A DNA stretch of 64,000 nt from the NCBI GenBank assembly GCA_964504445.1, contig CAZDEO010000024.1, positions 1 to 64,000 on the forward strand, read 5' to 3'. The DNA comes from JACSRF01 sp964504445 (lineage in GTDB: Bacteria > Chloroflexota > Anaerolineae > Promineifilales > Promineifilaceae). The notes under the pieces are model-generated. The model saw only the letters and a program-made list of their open reading frames with translations, had not been told where the DNA came from and did no database searches. Below are positions 60,467 to 64,000 of the stretch, piece after piece. The position numbers were made by a program, and so were the translations under genes. Every line of letters begins with the position of its first letter. The stretch's first letter is position 1.

Positions 60467-61703
60467 TAATCACTGTTTTTACCAGATTGCCGCCAAAGCG
60501 GTAGCCAAGCTGCCGGTAATCGGCGACATTCAAAATTAAGATGTCCGCCCATTTGCCCGGTTCCAGGCTACCCACCTCATGGCCGCGCCCAATGGCATGA
60601 GCGGCGTTAATTGTCGCCGCAGCCAATGCCTGAGCCTGGGTCAAACCCATGTAACGGCAGGCCAACGCCAGCACCATTTGCATGGATTCGCACCAGCAGG
60701 TGCCGGGGTTCAGGTCAGTCGCCAGAGCCAAAGCGCCCCCCGCCGCCAGAATCTTTTGTGCGGGCGTATATTCGCGATGGCCTAACCCAAAGGGCGTGCC
60801 GGGTAATCCTACGGCAATGGTTTGCCCACGGCCCAGGGCAGCAATATCTTCATCGGGGGTTTTCACCAGGTGATCGGCGGAAACGGCGCCTAGTTCAACG
60901 GCCAGTTTGGTGCCGCCCAGCCCCTCAAATTCGTCGGCATGGACTTTGAGGCGATAGCCCAGGGTGACGGCCGTTTCCAATATCCGTCTCGTCTGGGCCA
61001 AATCAAACACCCCTGCTTCGCAAAACACGTCACAAAAAAGCTGGGTGTTGTGCTGCGCCATCCACGCTGCCCCGGCGGGCAGCATGTTTTGCACCACCAG
61101 TTCCACATAATCCTCTGTGCGCCCGCGGTACTCAGCCGGCACGGCGTGGGCGGGCAAAAAGGTGGGCACAATGTCTACCGGCTGGGCGGCGTCCAGGGCC
61201 AGCATGGCGTCAAGCTGCTTCAGTTCAGCGGCTGTTTGTAGGCCGTAGCCCGTCTTGGCCTCGGTGGTGGTGGTGCCGTAAGCCAACATGCGCCGCAAAC
61301 GAGGCAGGTTGGCGGCGACCAACTCCTCCAGAGAGGCGTGGCGCACGTGGTTTACGGTGTTCATGATGCCGCCGCCGGCGGCCATAATGTCCATGTAGGT
61401 GGCGCCGGCAATGCGCATCTCAAATTCGTGGGCGCGGCCCCCGACCCAGGGCAGGTGGGTGTGGGGATCTACAAAGCCGGGAATGACGGCACAGCCGCCG
61501 GCGTCAATGGTTTGGGCAGCGGTGTAACCGGCCTGCACTTGGTGGGTAGGGCCAACCTGGTGGATACGGCCGTTGCGCACCGCCACCGCCCCATTTTCCA
61601 CCAGCCCCAACGCTCCCAACTCCGTGCCCCGCTGCGGCCCATGACTCCCTGGAACCACGCACACCTGGCTGGCATTCACAATCATTAAATCAACCTGTTC
61701 CAT
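60435..61703 (-). CDS. hutI: Imidazolonepropionase
   Basis: A 422-residue amidohydrolase that hydrolyses 4-imidazolone-5-propanoate to N-formimino-glutamate in histidine degradation. Metal site HTH (H81, H83 in FVDPHTHLPWVGGR), family motifs GGGIMNTVNHVR, TTTEAKTGYGLQ, KVHADEFEGLGG, SADHLVKTPD and ATDLNPGTCWCESM are all present. ATG 61703 follows AAGGAGAG. No hutH, hutU or formiminoglutamase genes are seen nearby. The last residues are encoded by a heptad-repeat element. It lies 45 bp downstream of an MFS gene on the same strand. Confidence 0.92.
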   Translation of the reverse strand: MEQVDLMIVNASQVCVVPGSHGPQRGTELGALGLVENGAVAVRNGRIHQVGPTHQVQAGYTAAQTIDAGGCAVIPGFVDPHTHLPWVGGRAHEFEMRIAGATYMDIMAAGGGIMNTVNHVRHASLEELVAANLPRLRRMLAYGTTTTEAKTGYGLQTAAELKQLDAMLALDAAQPVDIVPTFLPAHAVPAEYRGRTEDYVELVVQNMLPAGAAWMAQHNTQLFCDVFCEAGVFDLAQTRRILETAVTLGYRLKVHADEFEGLGGTKLAVELGAVSADHLVKTPDEDIAALGRGQTIAVGLPGTPFGLGHREYTPAQKILAAGGALALATDLNPGTCWCESMQMVLALACRYMGLTQAQALAAATINAAHAIGRGHEVGSLEPGKWADILILNVADYRQLGYRFGGNLVKTVIKKGQLAMSNE

Positions 61704-61748
61704 CGTACTCTCCTTAGCGGTAATGGGCTGAGATAGGATCGCCTCACA

Positions 61749-62927
61749 CTACTCTCTCTCTACGCCCTCTTTAACCCAGCGTGCCAGCACCACCACGCCC
61801 AGCGCCATCACTATAGCCGCTGCCGCACCGCTGCCGCCAAACCCCCATCGTTGAAAAATGAGGGGCCCCACCAGGGAGCCAATGGCCCGGCCCAAGGCCC
61901 CCGCTGCCAGGGCCATAGACATGACCACGCTTCTAGCCCCCGGCACCAGCTCCGTCAGCAGTGGAACGCCGCCAACCAGGGTCACTTCAAAAAACCAGAA
62001 GAGCAGCACCAGGGTGGCCAGGGTGCTGAAGAGGGAGCTGCTGGTAAAGGGAATGACAAAGTAAGCCGCTGCGTTAAGCAAACCTGTGGTGATGATGACG
62101 GGGCGCTTACCAAAACGGTCAACTAAAAAGCCGGCGGAAATTTCCCCCGCAATTTCCGCGCCACCAATGATGCCAGAAGCCAGGCCCAATGCGCCCAAGG
62201 CCAAACCAAAGCTGGCTTCCATCCAATCACCATAGACGATGAAGAAGATTTCGTTAGAACCCATGGCCAGCATGGTATAGGCTACGGCAGCCCAAATGAC
62301 TGGATGTTGGCGCAAAATTTGGCCCGTGTCGCGCAGGCGCAGCAGGCGGTTGGCGGCGTGGGGGATGCGGGGCAGCAACCGCCACAGCAGCAGGACGGAC
62401 AGGGCGCTTAGGGCGCCAAGCCAGGCGAAGGGGGCCTGCCAACCCCAAAATTGGATGGCCAGCCCAATGGCGGGCGCGCCAATGAGTAATGCTCCGGCCC
62501 AGGAGGTTTCGGTGAAGGCGATGGCGCGGCCCCGTTGCTGGTAGGGCACGCGGTCACCCAGGTAAGCCTGCATGGCGGGGTCATAGATGATTTTGGCGAT
62601 ACCGATGGCGACGAGGGTGGCCCCGAGCGCCCAGTAGGTGGGCCAGATGACGACGATGAAACTGCCCCCGGCCATGAGCAGGGTGGCGACGATGAGCATG
62701 GGTTTACGGCCGTAGCGTTCAGCCAATGGGCCGAAAACGGGACTGAGCAGGCCAGAGAAGTTGCGCAGGGTCACCAGGCGGTACACGGCCGATAGCTCCA
62801 CGCCCAGCCCCCGTGCCAAGGCGGGCAAAAATGGGTACACCATGCGCAGCCCGGTGTTTAGGAACAATCGGGCCAGCGTTAGTGCCAGTAGCTGCACCAA
62901 CAAACGAGGTGATTTTTGCGCATTCAC
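61749..62927 (-). CDS. MFS transporter
   Basis: A 392-residue major facilitator superfamily protein with twelve predicted TM helices. MFS motif A is seen as GPLAERYGRKP (loop 2-3) and FLVDRFGKRP (loop 8-9). The start is taken as GTG 62927 (VNAQKSPRLLVQLLAL); the frame is open up to 63437, but that part is antisense to the DUF3048 gene. The ribosome-binding site is weak. It might transport a substrate linked to HutI, which follows 45 bp downstream, though multidrug-type export is equally possible. Confidence 0.85.
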   Translation of the reverse strand: MNAQKSPRLLVQLLALTLARLFLNTGLRMVYPFLPALARGLGVELSAVYRLVTLRNFSGLLSPVFGPLAERYGRKPMLIVATLLMAGGSFIVVIWPTYWALGATLVAIGIAKIIYDPAMQAYLGDRVPYQQRGRAIAFTETSWAGALLIGAPAIGLAIQFWGWQAPFAWLGALSALSVLLLWRLLPRIPHAANRLLRLRDTGQILRQHPVIWAAVAYTMLAMGSNEIFFIVYGDWMEASFGLALGALGLASGIIGGAEIAGEISAGFLVDRFGKRPVIITTGLLNAAAYFVIPFTSSSLFSTLATLVLLFWFFEVTLVGGVPLLTELVPGARSVVMSMALAAGALGRAIGSLVGPLIFQRWGFGGSGAAAAIVMALGVVVLARWVKEGVERE

Positions 62928-62994
62928 GTCTGAAAGTTTAGCGGAGAGTAGGCCAGGGCACAATAAACGGTTTGGGGGCGTATGGCTGGCGTAC

Positions 62995-63022
62995 TTGACA
63001 AACGGAACGGCCGTGCCAGAAT
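62995..63022 (+). promoter_or_regulatory. Putative promoter of the DUF3048 lipoprotein gene
   Basis: TTGACA (62995-63000), a 16-nt spacer and CAGAAT (63017-63022). The spacer contains an ACGGCCGT octamer at 63008-63015, one of very few intergenic copies. Confidence 0.45.
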
Positions 63023-63051
63023 AACAGCCAGACCTAAAGATGAGGAATTCC

Positions 63052-64000
63052 ATGAGAAAAAACATTGTTGTGCTTCTGATTTTACTTTTTGTGCTGGCGG
63101 CTTGTGGTGGGGCGAATGAAGCTGCGCCGTCTGTCCCCGTTGTGCCTACTTTGGAGAATACGGCCGTTTCCGTAGACTCCCCCATTGCCGCTACAGCCAC
63201 GCCTGCCAGCGCTGCCACAGCCACACCGCTGCCTGCCCCAGCGGTTGTCGTGGTAGAGGCAACGGCCGTGCCCACTGCAGAACGCCCAGAACCAACGCCC
63301 CCGCTGGCCGAAGGCGTTATGTATGCCGCCGATTTTACTGACCGCAACCCGCTAACCGGGGAACTGGTGAATAACCCGGCCACCCTGGCACGCCGTCCGT
63401 TAGCCGTAAAGCTTTCCAACGCGCCGGCTGTATACACCCGCCCTCAATCAGGCCTGAATGATGCGGACTGGGTCTTTGAACACACCACTGAAGGCTCTCT
63501 TACGCGGTTTACCGCCATTTTCTACGGCAAAACCCCGCCAGATATTGGCCCGGTGCGTAGTGCCCGCCTCATTGACCTGGAACTTCCGGCGATGTTCGAC
63601 GCGGGTCTGGTTTTTTCTGGGGCCAGCGCCGGGGTACGGCAGCGCCTGTATGCCTCTGATTTTGCCGACCGCATTAACGAGGCGGGGTTTGGTCTCTACC
63701 GCACCGGCGCCACCGACAGACCCGTGGAGCACACTCTCTACGCCAACCCGCAGCAGCTATGGGCATACATGGACAATATTGGCCAAAATAGGGCGCCCCA
63801 GTTTGGTACTTACCTTTACTTTAGTGAAGCGGCGCCAGAAGGGGGAACGGCCGCCCGGCGCGTCAGCATCAATTACCAGGGCACCTTTGTTTTGTGGGAA
63901 TACAACCCGGCCAACGGCCGTTACCAACGGTGGAGCGATGGCGAAATTCACGCTGATGGCAACACCTTGGAGCAGGTGCGGGCCGCCAACGTGGTCGTTA
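63052..64000 (+). CDS. DUF3048 (YerB-like) lipoprotein, partial
   Basis: The gene is open to the right edge, 316 codons seen. A lipoprotein signal (RKNIVVLLILLFVLAAC, cysteine at about residue 18) is followed by a Thr/Ala/Pro linker of about 65 residues and a DUF3048 domain (NPLTGELV, RRPLAVKLSNAPAVYTRPQS, DWVFEHTTEGSLTRFTAIFY, DIGPVRSARLIDLELPAMFD). These proteins are exported and of unknown function, thought to act at the cell envelope. ATG 63052 follows GAGGA. It is divergent from the MFS gene. Confidence 0.88.
   Translation, partial: MRKNIVVLLILLFVLAACGGANEAAPSVPVVPTLENTAVSVDSPIAATATPASAATATPLPAPAVVVVEATAVPTAERPEPTPPLAEGVMYAADFTDRNPLTGELVNNPATLARRPLAVKLSNAPAVYTRPQSGLNDADWVFEHTTEGSLTRFTAIFYGKTPPDIGPVRSARLIDLELPAMFDAGLVFSGASAGVRQRLYASDFADRINEAGFGLYRTGATDRPVEHTLYANPQQLWAYMDNIGQNRAPQFGTYLYFSEAAPEGGTAARRVSINYQGTFVLWEYNPANGRYQRWSDGEIHADGNTLEQVRAANVVV

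Larger units (their letters stand above)
595..63921. repeat. Dispersed palindromic octamer ACGGCCGT, about 98 copies
   Basis: By hand count the octamer occurs about 98 times, roughly once per 650 bp, throughout the window and almost always inside genes. At 56% G+C about 1.5 copies would be expected. Near variants are much rarer (GCGGCCGT about ten, ACGGCCGA/C about eight). The first copy is at 595-602 and the last at 63914-63921. Confidence 0.85.

Noticed and set aside
62928..63437. N-terminal extension of the MFS gene
   Set aside because: It is antisense to the DUF3048 lipoprotein signal and linker; MFS homology starts only at about 62927.

Overview
The window looks like a chromosomal fragment of a Chloroflexota bacterium, probably Anaerolineae-type. 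I infer this from protein style (a BTAD-type regulator, many Ser/Thr kinase/FHA proteins, Thr/Pro-rich exported proteins, a GON-domain protein) and moderately high G+C; no rRNA or other phylogenetic marker is present to prove it. The sequence is a scaffold: two 100-N placeholders (8116-8215 and 8471-8570) fall inside one repeat-rich gene.

Layout. 1-2669: a terminator-like hairpin, a 5-TM membrane protein (minus strand), a divergent BTAD-family transcriptional regulator and a small conserved-looking protein. 2722-37851: one long co-directional cluster encoding an extracellular-contractile-injection-system (eCIS, Afp/PVC-like) particle: cap (Pvc16-like), sheath, two tube proteins, assembly factor, LysM adaptor, VgrG-like spike, PAAR tip, gp25 wedge, gpJ wedge, a tail-I wedge protein fused to an FHA domain, then two transmembrane Ser/Thr kinase-like proteins with FHA domains (the first with degenerate kinase motifs, the second an intact kinase carrying about 1900 residues of Calx-beta, cadherin and VCBS-like repeats), a VWA-FHA membrane protein, the AAA+ ATPase, and two DUF4157 (eCIS core) proteins with different predicted metallopeptidase C-termini, i.e. 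likely cargo, followed by a small unknown protein. 38013-39458: a GON-domain membrane protein that shares the juxtamembrane style of the kinases.

39550-64000 is mostly housekeeping or single genes: NDP-forming acyl-CoA synthetase fused to a GNAT acetyltransferase, ComM-like AAA protein, SAM methyltransferase of the LCM family, TPR protein, hybrid PAS/GAF histidine kinase, aminotransferase, Nudix-like protein, UMF1/Atg22-type MFS, asparaginyl-tRNA synthetase, LytR-CpsA-Psr protein, a PPC-repeat lipoprotein, PpiC-type foldase lipoprotein, HutI, a second MFS transporter, and a partial DUF3048 lipoprotein that runs off the right edge.

Two genome-scale signals stand out. First, the palindromic octamer ACGGCCGT occurs about 98 times by hand count in 64 kb (roughly 1.5 expected at 56% G+C), a HIP1-like highly iterated palindrome lying almost entirely inside genes and often read as Thr-Ala-Val in linkers. 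Second, three intergenic elements built of degenerate 7-bp tandem units folded around a dyad (5788-5878, 29303-29365, 60399-60466) resemble STRR-type repeats.

How the genes may work together (inference): the particle genes build a contractile injector loaded with DUF4157 metallopeptidases by the AAA+ ATPase, and the kinase/FHA/VWA set, including an FHA domain on the baseplate itself, could couple assembly, anchoring or firing to an external cue, analogous to the threonine-phosphorylation pathway known for some type VI secretion systems.
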